Source: Rhynochetos jubatus
Lineage: Eukaryota > Chordata > Aves > Eurypygiformes > Rhynochetidae
Direction of reading: 5' to 3'
DNA: 64,000 nucleotides
Assembly (NCBI GenBank): GCA_027574665.1
Contig: CM050654.1
Location: 36,413,722 to 36,477,721, forward strand
Shown: positions 14,701 through 26,527 of the stretch, piece by piece
Layout of the letters: every line of letters begins with the position of its first letter
Numbering within the stretch: position 1 is the stretch's first letter
Position numbers and translations under genes: made by a program
The notes under the pieces: model-generated
Told to the model about the DNA's origin: nothing
The model's input: the letters and a program-made list of their open reading frames with translations, nothing else
Databases searched by the model: none

Positions 14701-15330
14701 AAGCCAAAATATCGATAGTGTGTTTTGGAAACAGGAAACGTTCTGCAGAAAGACTAAAATAATTTTACTTTAATAGTAGGGTTTTTATCCAGGACATAAG
14801 AAACCAAAGTCTTGCAGAGGGCGGTGGTGTGGAACAGGGTCAAAAGGGTACAAGATTGTGGCTCAGCTGAAGCATGGAGCAAAATCTTTAGATTTTCTCT
14901 CTCTAACCTGTTTTAATGGTCTGAGTGCTAGGTACGTGAAGTTTGCACTACTTTCTTCAGTCTCCAAGGACGGCAAATGTTCTTATAAACCTTCTATTTT
15001 TCCAACAAGGGAAAAAGGTAGTGTAGTTTCACTTCAGTGTCCCTTCAGTGGCAATGATGAATCCTCTGGCACTCTTAACTAAGCGTTTAATGTCAAGTTT
15101 ACCTTTCACCCTTAACTCATCTAGACATTAACGGATCTATAAAATTCACTTGAGGTTTCACTGCCAATTATAAAACTCTTGTTCTGAATTGTGATTTTTT
15201 TCAATATTAAAAGATTTTAATCAGTAAAAGATCTTCACATCAAACAAATGTTAGATTAATGATTGACTGCTGATTCATCTGCTTCATTCCGTTTTGCATT
15301 TTATGTGCAATAGTAAGAGAATAGCCAAAT
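7139..15330. other. noncoding stretch with a long T tract
   Basis: No gene recognised. The stretch holds an uninterrupted run of 28 T at 8672-8699 (listed separately) and a short AT/TA-rich patch near 13687-13713. A somewhat more GC-rich part at 10.5-11.5 kb has overlapping open frames on both strands of at most 153 codons, and none resembles a protein I know. Confidence 0.55.
8672..8699. repeat. homopolymer tract T28
   Basis: This is an uninterrupted run of 28 T flanked by A on both sides. On the minus strand it is an A28 tail. No retrotransposon body or processed pseudogene is recognisable beside it, so it is best treated as a simple homopolymer, likely length-variable and prone to sequencing error. 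Confidence 0.95.
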
Positions 15331-15334
15331 TCTG

Positions 15335-16810
15335 TTAGATGACACCAATGAAAACCCTCACTAATTGCTGCAGCAAATGGCGCCGACCTGTATTTTCACA
15401 CATCGCTGACCAGAATACAGCCCAGAGTGCAGAGAGGGAGGCAGCGTAGGGGAAGCTGTGAAGGATATAAGTGTCATAAAACTCGGAGCAACTGGGCTTA
15501 GTTGAAAAGCCTTGGAGTCGTGCCTTGCCACAGGCAGGACAAAAAGATGATCTCTGCTCCAGGGCAACACCGGGCATCGGGATCTTTCGCTGATGAAAAG
15601 GTCAGTGGTTTGACTGGGTCAGGCCAAGAGCCCGTCTCCCCTGGGAGCAGTGAGCAGTGTGGAAAGGACAGTGGGCTCACCTACTGATCACTGCCCTGAC
15701 TGCTGCATCCTGCATCCTCTCTGCTACCAGAAGGGAGCCACTATAGGGACAATTGCTGCTACCACTGCTGCTGGCACCTTCATCGTGCTCGTGGGTAACT
15801 GGATGATAAAGCTTTACCTTTCACGTGTAGCAGGAGCCAAAAACTGCAGGTCACAGGTTCAGCTGTGGCCCCTTCTGTGTAGCTTGGCTTGCGCATCACT
15901 CCAAGGGCCAACATTGCTATCCATGGACTCTCCACCATAACTCCTGGGAAGAAAGCCTTCAGCAGGGATGAGGTAGAGCAGAACCCCACTTCTTCCCCTT
16001 ACTGCTGTCCTGTTCCTCCACCGATTCACCCTTTCCCCCATACTCATGTGCCATTTTTACCTTCCCTCCTATACTCATCAATGACCAAGTCCCATCATTT
16101 CTTCTCCACCCGTGCCTGTAGCCTGAGGACCTGGATCCTGTTCTCACATCCCCTTCAAAATTGACCCTCCCAGCTCCCATCCTTGATTCTCAAAAATCTT
16201 CTCCCTCCCAAAACCATTCCCCAGTGTAATGTTCTGGCAGAAGAGTATCTGAAGATGGAGAGGGAGTTCCCACCATGCCTGCTCTGTCCTTGGGGAGCAG
16301 GTGTGTGGAGGGACTGCAGGAAGGTGGGTTTCTTACCCCAATGCTCGTGTCTGTCCCCTCAGCATTGCTGCAGCTGCTGCCATCTTTGAGGCAACACCGG
16401 GAGATGTTCTGATCGCCACGGGATCCTTAGTTGTCCTTTGTGGCTATTTTGCCTCTTCGTTCCCTGCTTTTTTCACTTCTGTCATGAATATTTGGTTTTT
16501 CACCACGTCATCACCAAATCTTTTTCACTGAGTCTAAATACCTGGGTCTGCTGTCCCTCCCACCCCTTGGTGGGAAACACTTGATTTTGCTCGGGACAGG
16601 CTAATGCTTAAGGGGCACATCAGTAGAAGTGGGTTGGTACTGATGCTCTGGGAGAAAGCAAGCTTAGGAAGTTATCGTGGAAGAGCAAAAAATCGAATCC
16701 CCACCTCCAGCTAGAATGAGAGGAAATTACAGAAGGCTTTCTCTCTGCTTTTAGGTTAAAGTTTGCTGGCGTCTTTTCTGGACTTGGAGGCAGACGTCAT
16801 GGTAAGATTT
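15335..16810 (+). other. GC-richer block with splice-like signals; possible exons
   Basis: This block is richer in G+C than its flanks and carries several credible splice signals on the + strand. An acceptor-like tract ends in AG at 15730, followed by an open frame with a hydrophobic stretch (KGATIGTIAATTAAGTFIVL) and a weak GTAACT donor. A second strong acceptor ends 'gtctgtcccctcag' near 16361. A third ends at 16754 and is followed by a 47-nt segment bounded by a GTAAGA donor. A pyrimidine-rich run occupies roughly 15990-16220. I do not recognise a protein, the reading phases of neighbouring candidate exons do not obviously join, and there are in-frame stops between them. It could be an untranslated or noncoding transcript, a decayed gene, or chance. 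Confidence 0.2.
16755..16801 (+). other. candidate 47-nt internal exon (speculative)
   Basis: The segment is preceded by a pyrimidine-rich tract ending 'ctctctgcttttag' and followed directly by G|GTAAGA, so both splice sites match vertebrate consensus well. One frame is open and reads LKFAGVFSGLGGRRH. There is no independent support. Acceptor-donor pairs like this arise by chance in 64 kb, and I cannot connect it to a neighbouring coding exon in a compatible phase. Confidence 0.15.
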
Positions 16811-19800
16811 AAAAAAACCCAAGAAAACGAATTGCCCAGATGTCTGGAGTCAGAGGAAAGCTGCTATTTGGGGACCTGTGATAGGACAGGAAGGTTTAAT
16901 GAACCGCTGCCTGCCTGACAGTGAAGTCCCAGTATCTGTTACTGCCTGACCTCCGGCTCAGTCAGGTGTTAGCCCATTACATTAGCTTTCATATGCATAA
17001 CCGTCCCCATCCTTGTAGCTCTAATATTATTTGAAAGGAACTGAAGTGAAAATACTGTCGAGACCCCTCTTTACCTTGAGGAAAGAGTAGGAAGAAATGA
17101 TGTGAGAAGCTGTATTTGCAATGAATCACTCCCAGAAAATAGCTTATTGCAGAGAGAGATCTATGAAAGTGAACCTGGGATGAAGAGCACGTGTATGAGA
17201 CCACCAGATCCATTAACTGAGGTTGTCCGAGAACCCAGGCATCAGTACGAATCAACAAGAGAAGATTTTGCACTTATTGCTGGAAAAAATGTCAGTGTCC
17301 CCATGGGAATTCTAACTGCCCTTTGATAATAACTGCTAAAACCCAGTCTTTTCTGAATTTCCAGCTGCTGCGCCAATCTAACTCGCAGTTTTTTCTTACC
17401 TGTAGTGTAGATTTCTATCTTTTGTCTCAGATTTTCTGTAGCTGAGCTGCTAGAAAAGCCACATTTAACCAGCAGACATCAGTTACGTACTTTTCAATGT
17501 ATCATTCATCCAGAGTATTAAACATAAAATGGGCTTACTCTTGATCTGAAACATTCTGAATAATACCTTTTTAAATGCTTTTGTATTTTCTGGAAAATGA
17601 GGCCACAAAGGTAATTTAGATGTTTCTTTATGATGGTTTATCTCAGTATTTTGAAGAGGGGTGCCACTGTGTGAAGGCTTTAAAAAAAAAAAAAAAGAAA
17701 AAAGGAAAGCAAGGCATTGTACCTCTGTTTGTAGTGGTTGATGACAGTGACTTGGAGATGTTAAACAAGAAAAATAAAAGGGATGCAGTGTTCTGTGATA
17801 GTTCTGTGTATTTCATTGACAAATGCTTTGATGTTGAAAACTCCCATTGTGGTATTTTTTTTCAGAATAGGACACTTTTTTTTTATTATCCAAACTGCTT
17901 TAAAAACATTTCACTGTTTCCATTTTTACAGTTTATGTAGTGTAATAACAACGTTTAGGGAAAAAAAGAGCTAAACATTTCTCGTAGGGGCCAGAGACTT
18001 TTTTTTGAGAGACAATATTTGCAATATTAACACTGCATATTTCTTTGAAATGGGGAAGAAGAAACCATCATTCTTACTGGGAAAAGGGCAATTTGGCATT
18101 GGGCAGCTATTGGTTGTACAGCCACGTATCAGTGACATAGATTCTATAGCAGCTTTCCAGCCGTTGCACACTCAGGCTGCGCTAATGCCATGAATTTCTG
18201 GAGCTTACGCTGCAATGCTGTAGACTTACCTGAGCGACACGTACACTGCCTACTTCTTGATCTTAAGATGGGCTTAAGATCACTGTGGATATGTCCTCTG
18301 TGCTTATTACAGCCTTAAATATGTGTATGTGGAGATTTGAAGAGCCTTCTCTCAGACTAGGAGCTTGAATGTGCCTGCTGTACACTGCACTCTGGTGTAA
18401 CTCCGGTCTCTGGTAGAACTGCCTGTCGTGAAACAAGAGTTGTGTTTTCTCACCTTGTTGTTTGATGTATGTCAGAGCTGGTGGTTCAGATGAAAACCTT
18501 TTGTGCTTGGAAAAAATGGAGTTGGTTTAGTTGGGTTTTTGGCTCCAGGTGGGAGTGTCTAAATATTTCTAGAAGGAAATGGCAGCTTTGCTAGGTGCTG
18601 CTCTTACACCTTGGGGCATCTTGGAGTTCCCCAAGTCAGAAGGGTCATCCTGGCTTTAAACTGGTGTTCTTGGTCCGTTGTACTCGAGCTCTGTGTAGGT
18701 TTTGAACAGCTGTAGGTACAGAATATTTTATCCCCCAAGACCTTCTTTTCTTTGTCTTCAGAAGTTTCTGTCTTTCAGGGCAGATGAGTACATTACCCTG
18801 CCTAAATAACATGTCTGTGAGATTGACTGTGAGAGTATACTGTGAGGCACGCACTAAAGACACTATAAATAGTGAATCATCTGTCGCAGACAAACCAGCT
18901 TCTGTAATGGAATCAGTTGGGTAGGTGCCATTTATCCTTATCATTTTTCTACTAAGAGTTTTACATTAGGGGAAAAAGACATGAAGAAACATTTTTCTAG
19001 CTTCTTGCCCATCATCCTTGAACCAAGATTTATACAGGAACTGATCTTTGTATCTTTAACATTTATTGGTATTAACAACATAGGAGTATAACAAATAGTC
19101 AGACTCACCATTTTTGCAAGATATCAAAGAGGTCAGGAATGAATTTTTTCTTCTTTCTTCTTCGAAGTCACAAGGTCATACATGAAATAATATTTGGGAA
19201 GACTATCACGAAAGCTAGAAAAGCCACTGCCTTTCCTACTGAGCTGTTTAGCACACTTTACTAATAAGCTACAGTGAACGAAGCCAGGCAAATGAGAACA
19301 CAATTATTTACACTAGATTTGCAACACTAGATGTGTAACAGCTACACCAGCTTAAGAAGCACCCAGCGGACTCCCCTTGTCTCGGTTGGTGAATTCCCAC
19401 CAGTGCCGTGGTTGCTCGGGCAATTGTTTGAGGCGGCAGCATAAATTAGAGCAATAAAATTATCTGGGTGAAGTAGGTTTTAGCCTGGATAATTGTATTG
19501 ATCTGCACTGTGGCACAGCAGGGGGATGGCATCACTGGGAGGTGGCAGATTGAGATAGAAATGGGAATGAGCAGTTGAGAGCAGGGTGGAAGAGGAAGAT
19601 CTTCCTAAATTTGTTTTGGCATAGTCTTGGTATGTCCAAGCCTGGCATTAATAATTAGTAGCACGTGAACTAACTGTGTAACTTGCCTTTCATTGCCTCA
19701 TCTGGTTTCCTATTTTATTGGTCCATGTAGCTCAGAGTGAAAAAATTCAGCAATTAATTTGTCTCTAAATGGCATCATTGCTCACCATAGCAATACTTCT

Positions 19801-20698
19801 GTATTAGTTAGTGACAACAGCCTGATGGAGAAGTGGTAGGAGAACCCGGATGAGAAAGATACAAACCCAGCAATATCAATGGGAGGGGAGGAACTATCTC
19901 AGAAAAATAAGGTACTGTAGAAAGCTGGAGCTCAAAAAGAGCCTGGACTGTCTGGCAGGAAAAAGACATGGAAAAAACAAAATGTGAGATGCAATAAAAC
20001 CCCAATGATGGTAAAAGTAAAACAAAACAGTTTTCTGACTTAAGATCAGTCATTTTATTGATTTTTAAAATAAAAGCTCTATTTTATTACGTGTGCCTGA
20101 ATATACCAGCCAAAACCTAAACCCACAAATGCTCAGATAGCCTCAGGCAGCCCCCAGCCCCCTGGCCAATAACTCTTGTCTGGCTCATGCTGCAAGTGCA
20201 AGAGTGTGCGTAGTCGGTTTGCAAGGTCGTTTATCAACAAGATCCCAGAGAACTGCATGAAAAGGGTCAAGAATAAGCTCTTTTGACTCTATACTAGCAA
20301 ATCACTGAATTTTTGTTAAAAATCAAAGCAATTGCAAAGAACCGGGGAGAAAATTTGAAACAATCCAGTCCAAAGACACATGATCACTGCTCTGTGTCTA
20401 GAAGCTGCTTCTTAAAATTTGTTCTGCAGCAGTTAAGCACTAAGCTATCTCTGCTGCTCAGATTTGCCTGATAGAGGAAATCCAGGGATAAAATCTCTTT
20501 TCAAACAAAGACATGCCAAATACCATGAAAGAAAAATACAGACAGATGGCTCTCATTGGGGGTATCCAGGAAAAAATGGATCCCTTACTACCGTAATTTC
20601 TTTATTTCTATGAATTGTATAATTCCATTGCCTTACTGCAATTACACCAACCTGAGCCTGCTGAGCGTTTTGAGCCGTGAGCCAGCTCTGCGCTGAAT
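16811..20698. other. noncoding stretch
   Basis: No gene recognised. It contains an A15 run at 17682-17696 and a perfect 10-bp inverted repeat at 18258-18282, listed separately. Open frames here are at most about 106 codons and are AT-rich without coding character. Confidence 0.55.
18258..18282. repeat. perfect inverted repeat, 10-bp arms, 5-nt loop
   Basis: The left arm TGATCTTAAG (18258-18267) and the right arm CTTAAGATCA (18273-18282) are exact reverse complements around the loop ATGGG. The structure is isolated in AT-rich DNA, and no terminator or RNA gene is associated with it. Confidence 0.9.
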
Positions 20699-20768
20699 GG
20701 ATCTTGCGGTAACGAATTTGAGTTGTGATTCATGGATCTTCCAATAACGAATTTGAGTTGTGATTCAT
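20699..20768 (+). repeat. 35-bp tandem duplication, two units
   Basis: Unit 1 is 20699-20733 and unit 2 is 20734-20768. They are directly adjacent, the same length, and differ at four neighbouring positions (GCGG against CCAA) near the start. The shared core contains 'aacgaatttgagttgtgatt'. There is no obvious coding or regulatory context. Confidence 0.92.
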
Positions 20769-21065
20769 AACTTGTTCTTTTTTTGACACCGAAATGCTCG
20801 TAGCACATCTAGAAATGCAGGGTACTTCATCCTGCCAAACAGCACTTGCTTTTGTCGAGGACGTTGTTGGTATAATTGCAGAAGGTAAGATGGGTTAGCT
20901 CTGCAACACTTGAGCACTTGAGCCCTCCTAAGGGAGGTGAGAAAGGCATCTGCAGGCACCGAGTCTAGTGGCACTGCTGAACCGTCTCCACGCCACTCTG
21001 CAGATGTGATTCACTACCCGAGTATGGCTGTGGTGTCTATTAACTGATGTGAACATGATCACAAC

Positions 21066-21213
21066 TTGGCCTGTAACCAGTTATTGATTGAGGAAGGTGG
21101 AGTTACTGGACATGTGTGCTCATTTGGAGCAACTTCTGATCGGTGAGGTGGTGGGTTAGGGTTGGCAAAGAATTTGGCCCGTAGCCACTTCTTGATTGAG
21201 AGATGTGGAGTTA
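21066..21213 (+). repeat. diverged direct repeat, 40-bp copies 108 bp apart
   Basis: The copies at 21066-21105 and 21174-21213 align over 40 bp without gaps and with seven mismatches. Both begin TTGGCC, share 'ttgattgag' in the middle and end 'gtggagtta'. The 68-bp spacer shows no clear third copy. This may be a decayed tandem repeat of about 108 bp or part of an unrecognised interspersed repeat. Confidence 0.75.
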
Positions 21214-24200
21214 ATCCCACTAATTGTTGTAGTGCCCTAGGACTGGCTCCTCTTTCCTGGCTATTGGTTTTGTAGCAGTAGTTCTCTGAGAGTTGCATGA
21301 ATACCTACAAAAAGGCTGGAGAGAGGGCGAAACAACCCCCTTTCTGCATTTTGAAGAGAAGGAAGAACCTGCAGTACAATCCAGCCCTCTGCAGTTATTC
21401 TGTTCACCACTGGGGCTCTGTAGGTCATAAATTGCAAACTTCTGCAGTCGGTCACGCACTGTAGTCGGTTAGTAGTCTCTTCAATTGGTTTCTGGGGTTC
21501 ATATTCCTTGTGCTTGTACATGAGTTTTATGTTGGTGTTGGACTGCGTATGTTATTTGGAGGGAATGGCAGCGGATCCGAATACCTTAATATTTCCCTTC
21601 AGACTCTACAGTTAGTTTCAGACATTTCATAAACACATCATTTGAAAGTTAGCCTTATGCTGAATGAAAACTGAATGTATTCTAAGTGAAGAGAATAAGC
21701 TAATGATTGAGTCTATCAAAAATTTACATGTAATAACCTCAAAAATAGGTATTTATTGGTGTTTTAGCTTATGTGGAAAAACCCAAACAAATGAAAATTA
21801 ATAGAATTTTCACAGATTGGAGAATTTTTCTTAGCTTTGAGTGGTCTGTGTACGAACAACTTACTAGTGTAGTCCGCAGATGTATTCAAACGATCAAAAT
21901 AAAGCTAAAGACTCTTGAGTAGACTTAAGACATGACTCTGGATGATGGAGATTATTACTTGAAGCCAGCTTTTTTTCCCTGTTAAATACACAATGTCCTA
22001 GAGCCCCAGTGAGAGCTTGTTGCATTCAGTCTCCTTCCTACTACTAGTGGTCTGTGCATTTGGTCACAAAAAGGTACTCGGATAAGGTAGTAAGTCGTGA
22101 TAGAAAATCCTGCATGAAACTCTTTATCAAAATGGTGATTGCATGCTTAAAAACTGAGGGAGTCATTCAACTCAGATTGAAGTTCTGACTTTGGAAATGG
22201 AGTAGAAAACTTTCCGTGGGTTTCTGTCAGAAGTGACACTTGGCTGTAAGGGCTCTGGGCATACCTGGAAGCACTCGGGCATTGCTGTCTGGCTGGTAGC
22301 AGAAAGAACAGATAAGTAAAAAAGATTCATGGGTGAAAGGGGGGAAAAAAACCTTCTTTCCATTTCACAAGATAGTAGTATTTGTAGGTGTAATTACAGG
22401 ATCCTTGAGCAAGAAGAATGGAAATGTTTCCTAGATAGTGCCTTAGACCTAAATTAAACCATGCTTTGCTGGAGGAACGAGTGAACTGAAACACTTCTTT
22501 TTAACCATGGGCCGTTTTGTTTGGCGAACTGCCTTGCTTTTTCAATGGTGCAACACTTGATAAAACTATTCATTACTCTGGTAGTGTTCCGATAAAATTA
22601 ACCCATTAGTCAGATGAGAACGGGCTGTCAGTCTCCTGTGCGGTGATGTGACTGGCATCACCAGTTGACTGCATCAGGCTCATCACTTCTTGTGCTTCCA
22701 CTATTCTGTATTACTAGAGAAAGTTAGCAGTTGCAAAGTCATTTTCATGCTAGTGCAAAGGAAATATCTCACAAGGGGTGCTTCTCCTCGTACTTATTTT
22801 GCTTGTCTGAAGCAAACTGTCCTACTGTGGAGCAGAGCAACCACTAGCTGTGTTTCTGCAACTTGGATGAATGTGTCAGTCAAGATAATGACTATTCCAA
22901 CACAATATTTTCATCTCACCACCCTGTTATTCCTTGACCTGCTATCATACCCACACCTGGAAAATTTAGGTCAGCCAGGCTCCTTTCAGGCAAAAAACCC
23001 CCGAGCAGCATGCTTCTGTAACAACCCCCATGCTATCAGCAGGGAACGGGGCTCTGTTTCTCATCGTGCAAGGAAGGTTCTCCAACCTCCCTGCCTTGTG
23101 AATGATCATGGGGAAGACTAGCATGAAAGGTTGCGTGGCTCCCACACGCACACGCCACCAGCCCCCCTTGTTGAGACTCCCTCTTAATGGAGAGACTGCA
23201 TTAATAGGACTAAACCTTCCCTCAGAGGATCAATTAGCAACCTTAAAATAGAATAAAGGAAGGCAGAAGCCCTTGCAGAGCCCTTCTGCTAGTAGCTCTC
23301 CTTCTCAGAGGAAAATCCAGGAGTAAGCAAGTGTCTGACAGATGATGGAGAGCTTTCTGTCCTCACTCCCCTTTTAACACTTGCTTCACTGTAATTACTG
23401 GAGCGTTGCTGGTCGCAGCAATCCAGTTAGGAGTTGCAGCAGTGCTTCTGTTAACAATTTCTATTTCCAGGGCTTTTCAACTCAGCTGTAAATACTTGCT
23501 AACGGGTACGGTTTCACACCCAAGGCCTTACTTAAGGCCCAGAGTTCAGAATGGTTTTTCTACGCGATTGTTCTAAGTCTCTATTTCACAACCGCACAAC
23601 AGAAATACAAGCTTTGCTGATCTGATACAGCAGTTTCAATATCTATGACTTCAAATGAAGAGTTCAGATATAAAATCCAATCTAACCCTTGGGTCTACCA
23701 GAAATACCTTATTATCCCTACCAATCAATTGGTAACACCTTGGGAAATGCCAGCTTTTTGATAATTAAAAGTGAACATGCAGCTGCAAATGAATACCAAA
23801 ACATTTTTGGTAAGTGTAGCCAAGGCAGAAGGCTTAAAGTACCCCTGAAAATGTCCAACCCAGAATTCCTTATTTAGGAATTCATCTAAATAGCTGAGAA
23901 ATTCATCTGAATAGCTGAATCTGGGTCATCATTACATAGCAATGCCCAATGTGTCTTTAAAATTTCCTGCAACATTATTTTTACTTCCTTACTCATATTA
24001 TTGCCCTCCTACAATTGCCTGTAAGTGTTAGGTTTCTAAAAATGTTAAATGTATTTTTCAACACACTTTGCTATCAGTAATTTGCCACAAAGGACAAAAT
24101 GCTAAGGCTTCACGAAATACCTTTAGCTTCATCACATTTTGTTATATACATTTTTGTAGAAGAGAACAATGATGAAAATGTCTTGGTCCAAAAAGTAGTT

Positions 24201-26505
24201 TGAGTAAGTTGCAGTGTGTGTATGTGAAGCTGCCCTTATACAGCTTTGATTTGTGTGACCAGCACTTACTCAGCAGTTCAGTATAACTCTTATTGACCTT
24301 GGCAGCTGTCACATCGCTTGCTGGATTTTATGTCGCTGGAGGTGTCAGTGTTCAGGGGGAAAGATGTGCAGAATATGCGTGGTTTTATTTGCAGGCGGGA
24401 ATGAGGTAGAACCAAAACTGCATTTCCAACAGCATTATTTCACAGATGACAGTCGCAGGAGACCTGTGACCAACTTTAACCTTTTAATAGTATGCATAAA
24501 TTAAGGCTATGAGAGAATACTGAGCTGCCAATTATAGAACCTGTGGTTCCAGGGTCTTTGATTAGCATATTCTTCCCTACCTGCCCCATGACAAAAATGA
24601 AAACGAAAGGCTTTATGAAACATTTTCTGAGAGCAGAAACTCATAGAAACTTATCTCCAAATAAATATAATGTGCAAAGTAGATAACTGAAGCTTCCATT
24701 AGTTACTAAATACCCAGAGTGAGAAGGTGGAGCAGAATATAGACTAACATGCCAGGCTCCTTTCTTCCCTAAACAAATACCTGATACTATTTTTTTGGCC
24801 TACAACCCCTCGTGCAGAATGCAAAGACCTAAGTCTGAGATTGACCTTCCCCAAGGCAACCAAGTTCATCCTGTATCCTTATTTGCATAATGGTTCTGCA
24901 ATAAACAGATGTGGCTTAGCAGTATTTGTAATATAAAATATAATGCTTTCCGAATGTCTTGGATGTCCTCTTGAGAGTGTCCCAGGGTGAGTTTCAATTT
25001 CAAGTCTGAATGCTGTTGTACCTCAAGGCTTTCTTTGGGAACATGGTTCTGCGTGGTACGTAAGATCCTCAGTGCTCACAGCCTGCCGGGAACTTTGTGT
25101 GTTGGAAAGCTTGATAGTTTCCCTCACTGAGCTTTGCAGGTTGGCCCCTTCTGACGCCTGGAGCTGTGTGCTGGGGCACAGGGTAACCTGGCCTCACGTG
25201 TTGACTTTACCCCAGCCCTGTGTCATTTATGCTCATAACAAGCTTTTGTGGAGCAAATATAAGAATAATAATTCCCATGGCTTGGGGACACAAAATCCAC
25301 TGTGGACCATTATACTCGCCTCCATTTTTCTGACAGTTCTCTCTGGGCGGCGTATCAGATACTTCTTGTCTCCTGTTACAGCACTTCATTTGCGGATGAG
25401 GCTTTGTGTCAGAGTGCTTGGTTTACAAGTGAACGTGAATAAACTACTTGAGATGTGAGTCATTATGTAGCTGAATCCTCGTGCTCATCCTGGCTGTCTC
25501 TGGCTTCAGTAACGGTGTTTGGAGTTAGGATGAGCTGCTGGACCACGGAGTATCAAAGGGTTAAACTCCCTCACAGAACTCTCCAGTATTACAACTTCTG
25601 TTCCTTGCTCTGCTGACTTTTTTTTTCTCTGTTTTTTGCTGACATATTTTTCATTCTGTTGATCAATCTGACCTGCCAGTCCACACAACCCACTACTGGG
25701 CATGAAATATGCCCAAGCAATGGCTAGTGGATGTTGCCTGTGGAAGTTGCTCACAGAAATGCCCTCAGTGTTAGCCACTGGAGCATCGTGCCAGCTCCTG
25801 CGGTAACTCTTGGTGACAGGTGTCACCTTTTTGGAATGGTGAAAGCCATCTGTGACACTTGTGTTTTGACCTTGTATTGATTAGCCCTTTGTATTTTTTT
25901 AAGGTTCTAGCAAACAACAATGCTAATCCAGATAAACCAAGTCACAACTGAAGGTCAGCATTATCTAGATGCCAGCCTCCTGCTGCTTCCTGATGGGAAC
26001 TGAAATGGTACCAGAAGGATTCCCTATGATTTTAGCATACTTTTATGAGGGACTTATTTCTCGATAACGTTCTCTAAGCCGCTGATTTTAATCACTGCGG
26101 TTACTTGTGCAGGATTTCCCACAAGTTGTAAAAACGCAACAATTCATTTAAATATGGATGAATTACAGAATGTAAAAGCTGCAGACTGATTTCAGTCCAT
26201 GTTACACCAGGCTGTTTTTCCTGGACCCAGCATTTATGTAGTGTTTTTTAAGCAAGCGTAGAATAAAAAACAAAATAGCATGAAGACACCAAAGTTGACA
26301 TCATAAGAAGCTGTGTATGTGATCCACTGATTTGTGCTAGATGGACAAGGCTTAATAGTTCCACGCTGCATTGTAGTTTTGGTATTTGTAGCAGCAGATA
26401 ATGACCTAGTTTTAGTGGCTGTGCTGTGAGAAGTGTCTAAACCTTGTCCCTGCAACCCCAAACAGTTCTGTCCGTTATATAGAGGTGAGAGAACTGGAGA
26501 CTGAT
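21214..26505. other. AT-rich noncoding stretch
   Basis: No gene recognised. The longest open frame (22690-23121, 143 codons, + strand) has no recognisable domain and lacks coding features. A short 21-bp tandem repeat lies at 23879-23918. The part around 24.2-24.6 kb is rich in TAAT-type motifs and free of known repeats; it is mentioned in the findings as a possible conserved noncoding element. Confidence 0.55.
23879..23918 (+). repeat. short tandem duplication, 21-bp period
   Basis: Two 19-bp copies, AATTCATCTAAATAGCTGA at 23879-23897 and AATTCATCTGAATAGCTGA at 23900-23918, differ at one position. It is a minor local duplication with no known role. Confidence 0.85.
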
Positions 26506-26527
26506 GGGGGGGGGGGGGGGGGGGGGG
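26506..26527 (+). repeat. homopolymer tract G22
   Basis: This is an uninterrupted run of 22 G, followed by A, GGGG and AG. It can form G-quadruplexes on the + strand. Any proline-rich open frame across it on the minus strand is an artefact of the C run. Tract length is likely polymorphic or uncertain in the assembly. Confidence 0.95.

Noticed and set aside
22690..23121. 143-codon + strand open frame
   Set aside because: No domain, no start context and no flanking splice sites of note.
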